From Alloscardovia theropitheci (lineage in GTDB: Bacteria > Actinomycetota > Actinomycetes > Actinomycetales > Bifidobacteriaceae), in NCBI RefSeq assembly GCF_004332295.1, contig NZ_RXLP01000001.1, positions 19,224-83,223 on the forward strand: DNA of 64,000 nucleotides, written 5' to 3'. The translations under genes were made by a program, and so were the position numbers. Below, in pieces: positions 25,283-36,880 of the stretch. Each line of letters starts with the position of its first letter. The stretch's first letter is position 1. Below the pieces are notes generated by a model, which was given only the letters and a program-made list of their open reading frames with translations, made no database searches and was not told the DNA's origin.

Positions 25283-26511
25283 TGACTGAGAATAATGACT
25301 TATTTGATATGTTCGACAAAGAAGCTGAACATAATCACGATGAACACGTGTCACTGAGCCAAGTTGATGCGGATATTAAAGTGCATGATGACGAGACTGC
25401 GCCGCCATTGCCGCCAGTAAGACGGCGTGAAGTGCGTGAGCGTAAGAAAAAACTAAAGCAACAAAAAAGACGTCGCATAATCATAAGCATCCTAGTGTGC
25501 GTCCTCATTATCGGAATCGGTTTTGGTGGATATGCTGTAATGCGCGGGTTAAGGAATGCAAATATTGCGAACTCCTCTAAGTCAAGTACTTCACTAGATT
25601 ATCCAGGTCCGGGTGAGGGAAGCGTTATATTTACTGTGGAACAGGGGCAAGGAACTGATGCGATAGCACAAAATCTAGTAAAAGAAGATATTGTGCGAAG
25701 TACAGGTGCATTTACACAAGCTGTTGAAACCGCTCAAGCAGCAAATAAGCTACAAGCCGGATCATTCGAATTAAAGAAGAAGATGGCAGCTGCAGACGTT
25801 GTTGCTATTATTACTGATCCTTCTAAAATTACCGGTTCATTAGTCGTTAAACCTGGAGAAAGAGTGTCAGCGGTTCTTGCTCAAGCTGCCGAGCTGTCGG
25901 GAATTAGCTCATCTGAATTTGATGCAATAGTTTCAAATGGTGGCGATGGAATTTTGCCGTCAGCAGCGCAAGGCAATTTTGAAGGATGGTTTGAGCCAGG
26001 AACTTACAATGTTAAAAGCGCTAAATCTGCTAGCGAGATTATTAGCGCGATGGTTGAAAAACGCATTGCTAAGCTTAAGGATCTTGGCGTAAGTGATGAT
26101 CTATATGAGACTGTACTCAATAAGGCTTCGATAGTTGAAGGTGAAGTTAATAAAGCCGAATACTACGGTAAAGTTGCGCGCGTAATTGAAAATCGCTTAG
26201 CGATAAATATGCCATTGGGTATGGATAGTGTTATCGCGTATGGTCTTGGTATAAATGCGCGTGAACTTACTGTAAGCCAATTGCAAGATTCTTCAAATGC
26301 ATACAATGACCGAATTCATGCAGGATTGCCACCTACACCAATTAATAACCCAGGTGATAATGCTATTCAGGCAGTTTTGTCGCCGGAGGAAGGAAATTGG
26401 CTGTACTTCGTTACAGTGAATTTGGATACTGGAGAAACTAAATTCACCGATAACGAAGATGAATTCCAACAATATGCACAAGAGTACCAGCAATGGGAGG
26501 CTGCTAACTAA
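25282..26511 (+). CDS. mltG: Endolytic murein transglycosylase
   Basis: Cleaves nascent peptidoglycan glycan strands at the membrane. The 409-residue protein has a charged cytoplasmic N-terminus (about 1-65, rich in His, Asp and Lys/Arg), one membrane helix (66-88) and the extracellular YceG domain. Family marks are the VEQGQGTDAIAQNLV LysM-like segment, the catalytic-site motif IVEGEV (E286) and the conserved YNDRIHAGLPPTPINNPG. It is translationally coupled to ruvX. Its terminator lies inside the facing gene. Confidence 0.93.
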   Translation: MTENNDLFDMFDKEAEHNHDEHVSLSQVDADIKVHDDETAPPLPPVRRREVRERKKKLKQQKRRRIIISILVCVLIIGIGFGGYAVMRGLRNANIANSSKSSTSLDYPGPGEGSVIFTVEQGQGTDAIAQNLVKEDIVRSTGAFTQAVETAQAANKLQAGSFELKKKMAAADVVAIITDPSKITGSLVVKPGERVSAVLAQAAELSGISSSEFDAIVSNGGDGILPSAAQGNFEGWFEPGTYNVKSAKSASEIISAMVEKRIAKLKDLGVSDDLYETVLNKASIVEGEVNKAEYYGKVARVIENRLAINMPLGMDSVIAYGLGINARELTVSQLQDSSNAYNDRIHAGLPPTPINNPGDNAIQAVLSPEEGNWLYFVTVNLDTGETKFTDNEDEFQQYAQEYQQWEAAN

Positions 26512-27034
26512 GCTGATATACAATCAGAACAGTTAGAATTAAAGAAATATATATGGCGGGAACGAAGGCAATACTTCGTTCCCGTTTTATTAATCGCGTA
26601 TACGAAAGTTCACATAAACCGACAATACCCATAAGTAACCACCACAGCGTTATCAACTCAAAAAGATTATGTGTTATAGCTAACGGAGCAAGACATAAGG
26701 ATAGTAAGGCAGTTGCAGTTACGTCCCCAAAGGCTAACGCATGATGTGATAAATGATAAAATGCGAATTGAACGCATCCTGAAATTATAAAGAGCACGAA
26801 CGCGAATCCGAGAAGGCGGATATCAAAAGTCCTGATCAGTATTAATACACTAAATTCCAGAATTTGTGCAATACCACTGTATATGAGGATAATCCGCGGA
26901 ACGACGCGAGATTTTATGTCTGTAATTGTGACGAGTAGTCCACCAATCAGACAGGGAAGCACATAAATGGCATATAAAAGGTAGCCCATTTCGTAAGATA
27001 TAGCATAGAAATCAATTACAAGCAAAACTCTCAC
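26504..27034 (-). CDS. Prepilin peptidase-like A24 protein, lacking the methylase domain
   Basis: An aspartyl membrane protease of 176 residues with six or so helices. The two catalytic aspartates are D39 in ITDIKSRVVP and D104 in AFGDV (family GxGD, here with Phe in the second place and Ala before it). There is no N-terminal zinc/methylase domain. No pilin or secretion ATPase genes lie nearby. The start is a GTG at 27034 without a clear ribosome binding site, so the true start is uncertain. It overlaps the end of mltG by 8 bp on the opposite strand. Confidence 0.8.
   Translation of the reverse strand: MRVLLVIDFYAISYEMGYLLYAIYVLPCLIGGLLVTITDIKSRVVPRIILIYSGIAQILEFSVLILIRTFDIRLLGFAFVLFIISGCVQFAFYHLSHHALAFGDVTATALLSLCLAPLAITHNLFELITLWWLLMGIVGLCELSYTRLIKRERSIAFVPAIYISLILTVLIVYQLS
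26557..26591 (+). terminator. mltG terminator embedded in the facing coding region
   Basis: An 11-bp perfect stem, CGGGAACGAAG (26557-26567) with CTTCGTTCCCG (26574-26584), loop GCAATA, then TTTTATT. It is a textbook intrinsic terminator for mltG, yet lies wholly within the 3' end of the minus-strand peptidase gene. Confidence 0.9.
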
Positions 27035-27079
27035 GAAATTAACATTTCGATGTGAAAATGCGCATGGGGAGCTCAGAAA

Positions 27080-28270
27080 ATGTTACGTTGGCAAACAGCA
27101 GGTGAATCACACGGTGAAGCGCTCGTGGCGATGATTGAAGGATTACCAAGCGGAGTATCAATTACAAGCGACGAAATCAAGAACGCTCTTGCACGCAGAC
27201 GACTTGGATATGGTCGAGGTGCACGTATGAAATTCGAACAAGATGTCGTACGAGTGCTGACAGGAGTTCGTCACGGACGCACACTGGGGTCGCCAATTGC
27301 CATTGAAATTGGCAATACTGAGTGGCCAAAGTGGACAGAAGTTATGAGCTCAGATCCTTTAGCTGAGGATGTTGAATTATCTCAGACTGGTCGTAATGCG
27401 CCATTGAGCAATCCTCGTCCAGGACATGCAGACCTTACAGGTATGCGTAAATATGGTTTTAATGATGCGCGTCCAGTCCTAGAACGCTCTTCTGCACGAG
27501 AAACAGCATCACGAGTTGCGCTCGGACAGGTAGCTGCGAATTTCTTGCAACAGGTAGCAGGAATAGAAACAGTGTCTCATGTCATATCGATAGGTGGAGA
27601 ATATGTTCATGACGATTACGCTCTTCCTACACCTCTCGATGTTGAAGCGCTTGATTCTTCAGCTACACGAACTTTGGATGTAGAAGCTGAAGAACGTATG
27701 AAAACCCGTATAGATGAAGCTAAGAAATCTGGTAATACTTTAGGTGGTGTTATAGAAGTCATTGCATATAATGTTCCAGCAGGCGTAGGCACATATGTAG
27801 AGTCAGATCGTCGACTCGATGCAGCTCTTGCTTCAGCACTCATGGGGATTCAGGCTATTAAGGGAGTTGAAATCGGTGACGGTTTCAAAGAAGCGGATCG
27901 TTTGGGGTCTGAAGCACATGATGAAATTGTACGAGAAAATGGACGCATTCATCGCGCTACAAATAGAGCTGGCGGAATTGAAGGTTCAATGTCAAATGGT
28001 GAGCCAATTCGCGTTCGAGCTGCGATGAAGCCGATATCTTCACTTCCTCGTGCGCTTCGCACAGTGAATGTTCTCACAGGTGAAGAAGCGACTGCTATTC
28101 ATCAGCGCTCTGATGCGACCGCTGTCCCAGCTGCTGCTGTTGTAGCGGAAGCTATGGTACGTCTGACATTAGCTCAATATGTTCTCGAGAAATTCGGCGG
28201 GGATAGCGTAGAAGAAACCCGCAGAAATATTGAGTCGTATGTGGCAAGCTGGCCGGAATACCTCAAATAA
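27080..28270 (+). CDS. aroC: Chorismate synthase
   Basis: Converts 5-enolpyruvylshikimate 3-phosphate to chorismate with reduced FMN. The 396-residue protein shows GESHG near the start (residues 8-12), RRRLGYGRG, the RPGHADL.G.RKYGF segment and the [13 protein letters not shown] signature. It leads the aroC-aroKB-aroQ operon. Just upstream (27040-27078) is a short AT-rich leader with GGGGAGC as ribosome binding site. Confidence 0.98.
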   Translation: MLRWQTAGESHGEALVAMIEGLPSGVSITSDEIKNALARRRLGYGRGARMKFEQDVVRVLTGVRHGRTLGSPIAIEIGNTEWPKWTEVMSSDPLAEDVELSQTGRNAPLSNPRPGHADLTGMRKYGFNDARPVLERSSARETASRVALGQVAANFLQQVAGIETVSHVISIGGEYVHDDYALPTPLDVEALDSSATRTLDVEAEERMKTRIDEAKKSGNTLGGVIEVIAYNVPAGVGTYVESDRRLDAALASALMGIQAIKGVEIGDGFKEADRLGSEAHDEIVRENGRIHRATNRAGGIEGSMSNGEPIRVRAAMKPISSLPRALRTVNVLTGEEATAIHQRSDATAVPAAAVVAEAMVRLTLAQYVLEKFGGDSVEETRRNIESYVASWPEYLK

Positions 28271-28300
28271 ACGTATTCTTTGAAAGGATTGAGATATTTT

Positions 28301-29983
28301 ATGGCACGTATCCCACAAGTCGTATTTATCGGAATGCCGGGCTCGGGTAAAACGCGCATCGGAAAAGAAATAGCAACTTTGATGCGTGCTAAGTTCTATG
28401 ATTCTGACGAAATCATTGAGCAGCATGAAAATATGTCGGTATCCGAAATTTTTTCTCAACGCGGTGAAAGTACCTTTCGTCGCATAGAGCGAGAAACTAT
28501 AGCAGAATTGATTGTGCCTACCGATACTAACTTTGAGGACCATACACATAATTCTGTAAGTTCGATGAGCAGCGAGAAAATCACTTTTGATGGAGTCCTA
28601 TCATTAGGCGGTGGTGCGCCAATGGACCCACAGACTCAAGAAAACTTACGTAAGTATGCTAGGTATGGCGGTCATGTAGTTTATCTCAATGCGAATGCCG
28701 ACGAGGCAATTGAGCATGCTACTCGCTCGGGAAGTCGTCCGCTTCTTGCACATAATCCTGAAAAAGTGTGGATGGATTTATACGATAAAAGGCATGCGAC
28801 GTACATGGATTTGGCTACGTACATTATGCCAACTCATGGTAAAACCCCTCGACAGGCAGCGAATACAGTGATTGATTTATTAAATGAGCATGTTATTCAT
28901 GTTAGCGGAGCAACACCTGAATACGATGTTCGCATTGGTACATCGACTATGAAACACCTTCCAGAAATACTGGGAGAGGATACAGTTCGGGTAGCATTAA
29001 TTCATTCCACTCGTGTCCAAAGACATAGCGATAAGGCGCGTGCAATTTTAAGACGTGCTGGATATGACGTCACCGAGATAGTTATCCCAGATGCGGAGCA
29101 AGGCAAAACGATGTCAGTCGCTGCACGCGTGTGGAATCAACTGGGAGAAATTGGTTTTACTCGTTCTGATGCGATCGTCGGATTAGGAGGAGGAGCGGCC
29201 ACAGATCTTGCTGGTTTTATAGCCGCGACATGGTTACGTGGAATTCCTTATATTAACTGTCCTACATCGCTACTCGCCATGGTAGATGCATCCACAGGTG
29301 GCAAAACAGGTATTAACACAGATGCCGGGAAGAATCTTGTGGGAAGTTTCTATACTCCATTAGCTGTCCTAGCAGATATCGATACATTGCGTACCCTTGA
29401 TCAACGAATTTTTATAGAGGGACTGGGAGAAGTCATTAAAGCAGGCTTTATTTCAGATCCACAGATTCTACGTATTATTGAAGATAATGCTGACATGTTG
29501 AGAAATATCGACCCAAGCCAGATTTCTGATGAAGAGATGACGGTAATCACGGAGCTTATTAGTAGAAGTGTGCGGGTTAAAGAACGTCATGTAAGCGAAG
29601 ATTTGAGAGAAAAAGGACTTCGAGAGTTTCTTAACTATGGTCATACACTTGGTCATGCAATAGAGAAAATGGAACATTTTAGTTGGCGACATGGTGAGGC
29701 AGTTGCTGTAGGGATGGTGTTTGCAGCTGAGCTAGCGAATATTCATAATATTGTTGATGATAAATTTGTAGAATATACGCGAGATATTATTTCATCCGTT
29801 GGATTGCCAATTTCATGGTCTGCATACGATGAGCAAGAAGTTTTGCATATCATGCATCGTGATAAGAAGGCACGAGGTAATATGCTCAGGTTCGTTGTGG
29901 TAGATGAGATAGGTCACGCGCGACGTCTTGAAGATCCTAGTGAAGACAGCGTGCTGGAGGCGCTTCATCGTATTGGGCGATAG
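28301..29983 (+). CDS. aroKB: Shikimate kinase / 3-dehydroquinate synthase fusion
   Basis: A bifunctional 560-residue protein from the ATG at 28301; a TTG at 28280 would place the AAAGGATT ribosome binding site inside the gene. Residues 1-200 are shikimate kinase (P-loop GMPGSGKT at 11-18, RRIE, LGGGAP). About 205-560 is NAD- and metal-dependent dehydroquinate synthase (GLGGGAATDLAGF, TSLLAMVDASTGGKTG, NYGHTLGHAIE, HGEAVAVGM). The kinase part has an unusual polar insert around residues 72-95. This fusion is a known bifidobacterial arrangement. Confidence 0.97.
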   Translation: MARIPQVVFIGMPGSGKTRIGKEIATLMRAKFYDSDEIIEQHENMSVSEIFSQRGESTFRRIERETIAELIVPTDTNFEDHTHNSVSSMSSEKITFDGVLSLGGGAPMDPQTQENLRKYARYGGHVVYLNANADEAIEHATRSGSRPLLAHNPEKVWMDLYDKRHATYMDLATYIMPTHGKTPRQAANTVIDLLNEHVIHVSGATPEYDVRIGTSTMKHLPEILGEDTVRVALIHSTRVQRHSDKARAILRRAGYDVTEIVIPDAEQGKTMSVAARVWNQLGEIGFTRSDAIVGLGGGAATDLAGFIAATWLRGIPYINCPTSLLAMVDASTGGKTGINTDAGKNLVGSFYTPLAVLADIDTLRTLDQRIFIEGLGEVIKAGFISDPQILRIIEDNADMLRNIDPSQISDEEMTVITELISRSVRVKERHVSEDLREKGLREFLNYGHTLGHAIEKMEHFSWRHGEAVAVGMVFAAELANIHNIVDDKFVEYTRDIISSVGLPISWSAYDEQEVLHIMHRDKKARGNMLRFVVVDEIGHARRLEDPSEDSVLEALHRIGR

Positions 29984-30002
29984 TATTAAGGAATTGGGAA
30001 AA

Positions 30003-30464
30003 ATGAAACGTAGTGAAATTACTAAAATTGTTGTAGTTAATGGTCCAAATTTAGGTAGATTAGGAGTACGCGAACCGGAAATTTATGGTTCTGAAACTTT
30101 AGAAGACTTGCGGATTGCATGCTCTCAATGGGGATCTGAGCTTGGCATGGATGTCGAAGTTCGCCAAAGCGATGATGAAGCAGAAGTTATCCGTTGGATG
30201 CATCAAGCAGTTGACGAGAAAACCCCTATCGTGCTTAACCCGGCTGCTTTCACACACTATTCTTACGGTTTAGCAGATGCTGCTGCCCAGGTAACGGATG
30301 AAGGTATCCCATTAATTGAAGTTCATATCTCAAATCCTGCCTCACGAGAATCTTTCCGAAAATATTCCGTAATTTCTCCTATCGCGACAGGCACCATTAC
30401 CGGAATGGGATTTTGGGGATACAAGCTTGCCATTGACGCTATTAACCATATAGTGGAGGACTAA
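30003..30464 (+). CDS. aroQ: 3-dehydroquinate dehydratase, type II
   Basis: Dehydrates 3-dehydroquinate to 3-dehydroshikimate. The start is the ATG at 30003 after AAGGAATTGGG; an upstream in-frame extension overlaps aroKB and is unlikely. At 153 residues it has normal length. NGPNLGRLGVREPEIYG (13-29) carries the catalytic Arg and Tyr, the QSDDEAE stretch follows, and EVHISNPASRESFR holds the catalytic His. It lies 19 nt after aroKB. Confidence 0.95.
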   Translation: MKRSEITKIVVVNGPNLGRLGVREPEIYGSETLEDLRIACSQWGSELGMDVEVRQSDDEAEVIRWMHQAVDEKTPIVLNPAAFTHYSYGLADAAAQVTDEGIPLIEVHISNPASRESFRKYSVISPIATGTITGMGFWGYKLAIDAINHIVED

Positions 30465-30468
30465 TTCC

Positions 30469-31515
30469 ATGCTCGCATTTCATAATGACTACCATGCTGG
30501 AGCTCATCCTGACGTATTACAGGCACTCGTGGAAACAAATGGGGCCGCTCTCAATGGTTATGGCGATGATGAATACACTGTATTAGCTCGAGAGAAAATT
30601 AGAGAAGCTATAGAACAGCCGAATGCTGGTGTGTATCTCGTATCTGGTGGAACCCAGACGAATCAAATTGTCATCGATACAATGCTTGAAGCGTGGCAAG
30701 GTGTGATTGCAGCACAAACTGGTCATGTCAGTGTTCATGAAGCAGGGGCGATTGAATTTAGCGGACACAAGGTGCTTACTGTACCAAGTTATGATGGGCT
30801 GGCACGAGCTGACGATATTCGCAACTACGTGAGTATGTTTTATGATGACCCTAATCATGACCATATGGTCTTCCCAGGAATGGTGTATTTGAGCTATCCT
30901 TCTGAATTTGGAACGCTTTATAGTAGAGAAGAACTAATAGAAATCCGTCGTATTTGCGAGGAATTTTCCATGACCTTATTCATAGACGGAGCTCGCTTAG
31001 GATACGCGCTGGGTGCTCAGACCGAGCATATTTCACTTCCAGAACTTGCACAAATCGCTGATGTTTTCTATACCGGCGGCACTAAATTAGGCGCACTTTT
31101 AGGCGAAGCGATAGTTTTTACCCAAAGATTAGATGGTAAGACATTAGAACCTAAACATTTCATCACGCAGATTAAGCAGCATGGTGCGCTTCTTGCTCAG
31201 GGGAGAGTAGTTGGAGTACAATTCAATGCTCTTTTCACTGATAATCTCTATACAAAGATTGGTACACGCGCTAATATGATGGCTCAACGGGTGGTCAATG
31301 TCATGAATAAGCATGGTTTTGAGTCGTATATAGTCAGTCCTACGAATCAACAATTTTTTGTCATGGATAAATCTCAGTACGAGCTACTTACCACTGTAGC
31401 AACTGTATCGTTATGGGAACCACCACGTAATGGAAAATACATTGTTCGCATGGTAACCAGTTGGGATACTACGGATGAGATGGTTGATACATTAGATGCT
31501 CAATTGAATAATTAG
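30469..31515 (+). CDS. Low-specificity threonine aldolase-like PLP lyase
   Basis: A fold-type I PLP enzyme of 348 residues in the beta-eliminating lyase family. The cofactor lysine is K206 in YTGGTKLGALLGEA, FIDGARLG (171-178) binds the cofactor ring, and YGDDEYT and SGGTQTNQ mark the active site. It probably cleaves L-threonine or allo-threonine to glycine and acetaldehyde. It starts 4 nt after aroQ, so it is a passenger or member of the aro operon. Confidence 0.88.
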   Translation: MLAFHNDYHAGAHPDVLQALVETNGAALNGYGDDEYTVLAREKIREAIEQPNAGVYLVSGGTQTNQIVIDTMLEAWQGVIAAQTGHVSVHEAGAIEFSGHKVLTVPSYDGLARADDIRNYVSMFYDDPNHDHMVFPGMVYLSYPSEFGTLYSREELIEIRRICEEFSMTLFIDGARLGYALGAQTEHISLPELAQIADVFYTGGTKLGALLGEAIVFTQRLDGKTLEPKHFITQIKQHGALLAQGRVVGVQFNALFTDNLYTKIGTRANMMAQRVVNVMNKHGFESYIVSPTNQQFFVMDKSQYELLTTVATVSLWEPPRNGKYIVRMVTSWDTTDEMVDTLDAQLNN

Positions 31516-31530
31516 AGAGGAACGATACTT

Positions 31531-32217
31531 GTGGGGGACAAACAGATAATGCCTCAAGATACCCGTTTTGCCGCAATTTGCATGGGATTTTTTGGTGGTG
31601 CATTAGATGTCTTTTGTCACATTCGCTTCCACGCTTTGCTTGCGACTCAAACGGGTAATATCGTCCTTCTCATCGCCGATCTTAAGCCAGATAACCTGTA
31701 TGATACTGTTATAAAGTTGCTTTCGATAGTATTTTTCTCAGTGGGATTTGTAAGTGGTATTTATTTCAAAGCTCATGCGCGTACCGCATACTGGCGAACT
31801 TATTTGATCTTACCTACAGTTATATCCGGTGCTATTCTTCCTTTAGTATCGCATAATGCATTTATATGGGTGCCTATTTTAGGCTGGGGTACAGGGCTAC
31901 TTATGCTCACATTTACAGGCGTTCATATCGAAAACCATGCTGTTACATACATGATGACTTCTGGAAATTATAGAAAAATGCTAGGAGCGTGGTATCACTA
32001 CTCTCTTGAGGGGAAAAAGGATGGTGATACTAAGCGTCAAGCGATTAACTACACCATCGTTGTTGTCAGTTTCGTTATAGGAGCTCTTAGTGCATCTTTA
32101 TGTGAGCGTTATATCGGCGATTTTACGATGAGTGTTATATCCGTTTCACTACTACTCGTGGTGATCTATTACACGTATATTGTTCATAGAGATCATTTAG
32201 AGAAAACGAATGTGTAA
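31531..32217 (+). CDS. DUF1275 (YoaK-like) membrane protein
   Basis: A 228-residue membrane protein of about six helices. The GGALDVFCHIRFHALLATQTGNIVLL segment near residues 20-45 is the DUF1275 signature. The start is a GTG behind GAGAGGA at 9 nt; an ATG at 31549 is also possible. It closes the aro gene run and has no known function. Confidence 0.87.
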   Translation: MGDKQIMPQDTRFAAICMGFFGGALDVFCHIRFHALLATQTGNIVLLIADLKPDNLYDTVIKLLSIVFFSVGFVSGIYFKAHARTAYWRTYLILPTVISGAILPLVSHNAFIWVPILGWGTGLLMLTFTGVHIENHAVTYMMTSGNYRKMLGAWYHYSLEGKKDGDTKRQAINYTIVVVSFVIGALSASLCERYIGDFTMSVISVSLLLVVIYYTYIVHRDHLEKTNV

Positions 32218-32235
32218 ATATTATCTTAAATTGAA

Positions 32236-32275
32236 GTGTGGCGCTGAATGATTCGAAATTCAGCGCCACACAATT
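32236..32275. terminator. Bidirectional terminator between DUF1275 and LtrA genes
   Basis: A 14-bp perfect stem, GTGTGGCGCTGAAT (32236-32249) and ATTCAGCGCCACAC (32258-32271), with an 8-nt loop, between convergent genes. The minus-strand side is followed by TTCAATTTAAG and the plus side by AATTAATT. Confidence 0.8.
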
Positions 32276-32277
32276 AA

Positions 32278-33405
32278 TTATTCTTCTTCAATTTTGCTTG
32301 GTTGACTTTGACGTCGCGAAAGATTGAAACGGATAAATAATAACTGTGCAAGGAAAGTAACAGCCAAAACAATAGAGATGTGAATAAAGTAATTATCGAG
32401 GAATAAACATGATACTGAAAGTCCTACAATAAGAATAATGGCAAGAGGCAAGAATTCTTTGATCGAAGGTCGATGAGAGTCTTTATTAAAACGCGTATGA
32501 ACGAGAACCCCGAGATAAAATAAAGCAAGGCCTAAGGTAAATATTGCGTTCATCATTATAGAATGTTCCAAGTCGATAAAATCATACGCAACGGTAACAA
32601 GATTAATGCCAAACCAAATGAGATAATGATAGTAAATCATCCATGTAATCTGGCGGTCCGCGCGGTTTTCATCAATCATGTGGTCAAATTCAACGATATA
32701 GAACATAAAAAGATTCACTATAACGATGAAACTTATTAAAGAAAAAATATTTGGAGAACTGAAATATTGCGCTTGTCCCACAATAAGTTCGCCCAAAGTA
32801 ATAATCGTCAGCAATTGCAAACGTTCTATAAGATGAGGGCCGTTCAAAGGAACAGACATCGCATGGCGAGAAAGTATCGGAGCCAAAAGATACAAAACAC
32901 ATGCGGCGGCAACTATTGCAAGTCCATTAAATCCACCAACGATAGCTCCCACAAGAATGCTAATGCTGCGTCCGGAGAGCATAAGAATGAAAACCATACT
33001 CTCACGAGCATCATCAGTGCCTCTCCGTTCTATAGCAATCCATACATATTGGGCTACATCAACGAGAGATAAAGCGAAAAGACCGTATCCAAAGAGTTGG
33101 AAATCTTCGTATGATTGAGCATGCGCATGCTGAGCCATAAAAAGCAAAATTGGCATTTGCAGCACAGTCATAGAAATAATATCTTTAAAATTATGCTCAC
33201 CGAAACGGTTAAAATATACTGTTTGAATATTCCACGAGCTAATAAAACCGATAAATACGGCAATATATAGAAGTAATGTTGTCCCCGTAACTTCATTTTC
33301 GCGTAGAGGTTCAAAGACCTCGGTAATTTGAGAGACAGCATATACAAAAACTAAGTCATAGAAGAGCTCAGTAAGGCTAACAGGTTTCTTTAATACTTGT
33401 GGCAT
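32278..33405 (-). CDS. ltrA: Low temperature requirement protein A (LtrA) family protein
   Basis: An 11- to 12-helix membrane protein of 375 residues. The opening VSLTELFYDLVFVYAVSQIT (residues 8-27) is the family hallmark, and LNGPHLIERLQLLTIITLGELIVG in the middle matches too. The name comes from a Listeria cold-growth mutant; the biochemical function is unknown. Divergent from pyrG with a 114-bp gap. Confidence 0.9.
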   Translation of the reverse strand: MPQVLKKPVSLTELFYDLVFVYAVSQITEVFEPLRENEVTGTTLLLYIAVFIGFISSWNIQTVYFNRFGEHNFKDIISMTVLQMPILLFMAQHAHAQSYEDFQLFGYGLFALSLVDVAQYVWIAIERRGTDDARESMVFILMLSGRSISILVGAIVGGFNGLAIVAAACVLYLLAPILSRHAMSVPLNGPHLIERLQLLTIITLGELIVGQAQYFSSPNIFSLISFIVIVNLFMFYIVEFDHMIDENRADRQITWMIYYHYLIWFGINLVTVAYDFIDLEHSIMMNAIFTLGLALFYLGVLVHTRFNKDSHRPSIKEFLPLAIILIVGLSVSCLFLDNYFIHISIVLAVTFLAQLLFIRFNLSRRQSQPSKIEEE

Positions 33406-33477
33406 AAGTTGATATTATAAAAGGCAGCGTATATCACGCGTATATCAGTTTGTGGACTGTACACTAGTGTGTGTTAA

Positions 33478-35178
<1,701 letters not shown>

Positions 35179-35268
35179 CTGTAGAGTATGCGCATTTATG
35201 CTTGACATGAGTAAATCTACTTATATGACAAGCTACTGCCTACAGAAGAAAAACTAGATGTGTATTAA

Positions 35269-35312
35269 AGCGTTGGAGGTGTGAATATACTCACATCTCC
35301 AACGCTTTTTAA
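35269..35312 (+). terminator. pyrG terminator
   Basis: A 16-bp stem with one mismatch, 35269-35284 with 35291-35306, loop ATATAC, followed by TTTT. Strong intrinsic terminator ahead of the suf operon. Confidence 0.92.
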
Positions 35313-35404
35313 CTTTGCTGATAGAGAGTTATCACATAGCTTTCTACAATGGAACTGTAAAGAAAACGTTAAACGAAATGAGAAAGAATTTCGGGAGGTG
35401 AGCC

Positions 35405-36880
35405 GTGCCAAACGAAGATGTTGAAATGAATAAATACATTGATGCCCGAGGTGGTGTTAATGAAGAAAAATTACATCAAGATGATGAATTAATTTCGCAA
35501 TTTGGCGAGTACAACTATGGTTGGCATGATTCCGATGAAGCGGGAAAGGCCGCTAAAAAAGGAATCGATGAAAACGTAGTTCGTGAGATTTCTGCAGATA
35601 AAGGCGAACCGCAATGGATGCTTGATATGCGTTTGCGGGGATATAAAGCTTTTGTTGAGAAGCCAATGCCTCAGTGGGGCGTGGATTTATCAGGTTTTGA
35701 CGCTGATGATTTTAAATACTATGTCAAGCCAATTGATAAGCAAGCTAAGACATGGGAAGAACTTCCTGACGACATACGTAATACCTATGATCGTTTAGGC
35801 ATTCCTGAAGCTGAAAAGAATCGTCTCGTCTCAGGTGTCGCTGCTCAGTATGAGTCAGAGGTTATTTATAACTCGATTCGTGATGATCTTAAAGAGCAAG
35901 GCGTTATCTTCGTCGATACTGATACAGCAGTGCGTGATTATCCTGAGCTCGTTAAGAAGTACTTTGGCACTGTTGTCTCACCTGAAGATAATAAATTTGG
36001 TGCATTAAATACAGCCGCATGGTCTGGTGGTTCTTTTGTATACGTTCCAAAGGGTGTGCACGTAGATATTCCGTTGCAAGCATATTTCCGTATTAATACG
36101 CCAGCGATGGGCCAGTTTGAACGCACTTTGATTATTGCTGATGAAGGTTCATACGTTCATTATGTAGAAGGATGCACAGCTCCGATTTATTCTGAAGACT
36201 CATTACATGCAGCAATTGTTGAAATTATCGTTGAAAAGCATGCACGGGTACGTTATACAACTGTTCAGAATTGGTCGAATAACGTATACAATTTGGTTAC
36301 CCAACGTGCTTACGTGCGTGAAGGTGGAACCATGGAATGGGTTGATGGAAACATCGGCTCAAAGGCTACTATGAAGTATCCTGCGTGCATTTTAGCTGAG
36401 CCATATGCAAAAGCTGAAACTATGTCGCTAGGATTTGCTGGTAAAGGCCAGTACCAAGATACCGGTGCTAAGATGATTCATCTTGCTCCACACACAAGCT
36501 CAACTATCGTGGCGAAGTCTATATCTCGTGGGGGAGGACGTTCTGCTTATCGTGGTCTAGTCAAGATTATTGATGGAGCAGAGGGGTCAAGCTCGAACGT
36601 CGTTTGTGATGCATTATTGGTTGACGATTTTTCGAGATCTGACACGTATCCTCATGTTGATGTGCGTGAAGATGATGTCTCAATGGCTCATGAGGCGACA
36701 GTGTCGAAGGTTTCCGAAGATCAGCTTTTCTACCTGATGAGCCGCGGTATCGAAGAAAAGGAAGCAATGGGCATGATTGTTCGCGGTTTTGTCGAGCCGA
36801 TTTCACGTGAGCTTCCTATGGAATACGCACTGGAATTGAACCGACTCGTTGAACTGCAGATGGAAGGATCGGTAGGCTAA
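35405..36880 (+). CDS. sufB: Fe-S cluster assembly protein SufB
   Basis: A scaffold subunit of the SufBCD complex, 491 residues. The start is a GTG behind GGGAGGTGAG. Family marks include [21 protein letters not shown], the [15 protein letters not shown] segment with a conserved Cys, and the C-terminal [14 protein letters not shown] shared with SufD. It heads the operon sufB-sufD-sufC-sufS-sufU-sufT-like. No SufR-type repressor gene precedes it. Confidence 0.97.
   Translation: MPNEDVEMNKYIDARGGVNEEKLHQDDELISQFGEYNYGWHDSDEAGKAAKKGIDENVVREISADKGEPQWMLDMRLRGYKAFVEKPMPQWGVDLSGFDADDFKYYVKPIDKQAKTWEELPDDIRNTYDRLGIPEAEKNRLVSGVAAQYESEVIYNSIRDDLKEQGVIFVDTDTAVRDYPELVKKYFGTVVSPEDNKFGALNTAAWSGGSFVYVPKGVHVDIPLQAYFRINTPAMGQFERTLIIADEGSYVHYVEGCTAPIYSEDSLHAAIVEIIVEKHARVRYTTVQNWSNNVYNLVTQRAYVREGGTMEWVDGNIGSKATMKYPACILAEPYAKAETMSLGFAGKGQYQDTGAKMIHLAPHTSSTIVAKSISRGGGRSAYRGLVKIIDGAEGSSSNVVCDALLVDDFSRSDTYPHVDVREDDVSMAHEATVSKVSEDQLFYLMSRGIEEKEAMGMIVRGFVEPISRELPMEYALELNRLVELQMEGSVG

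Noticed and set aside
29928..30002. Longer N-terminus for the type II dehydroquinase
   Set aside because: The extension overlaps aroKB, has no ribosome binding site and exceeds the normal family length; the ATG at 30003 has a good site.
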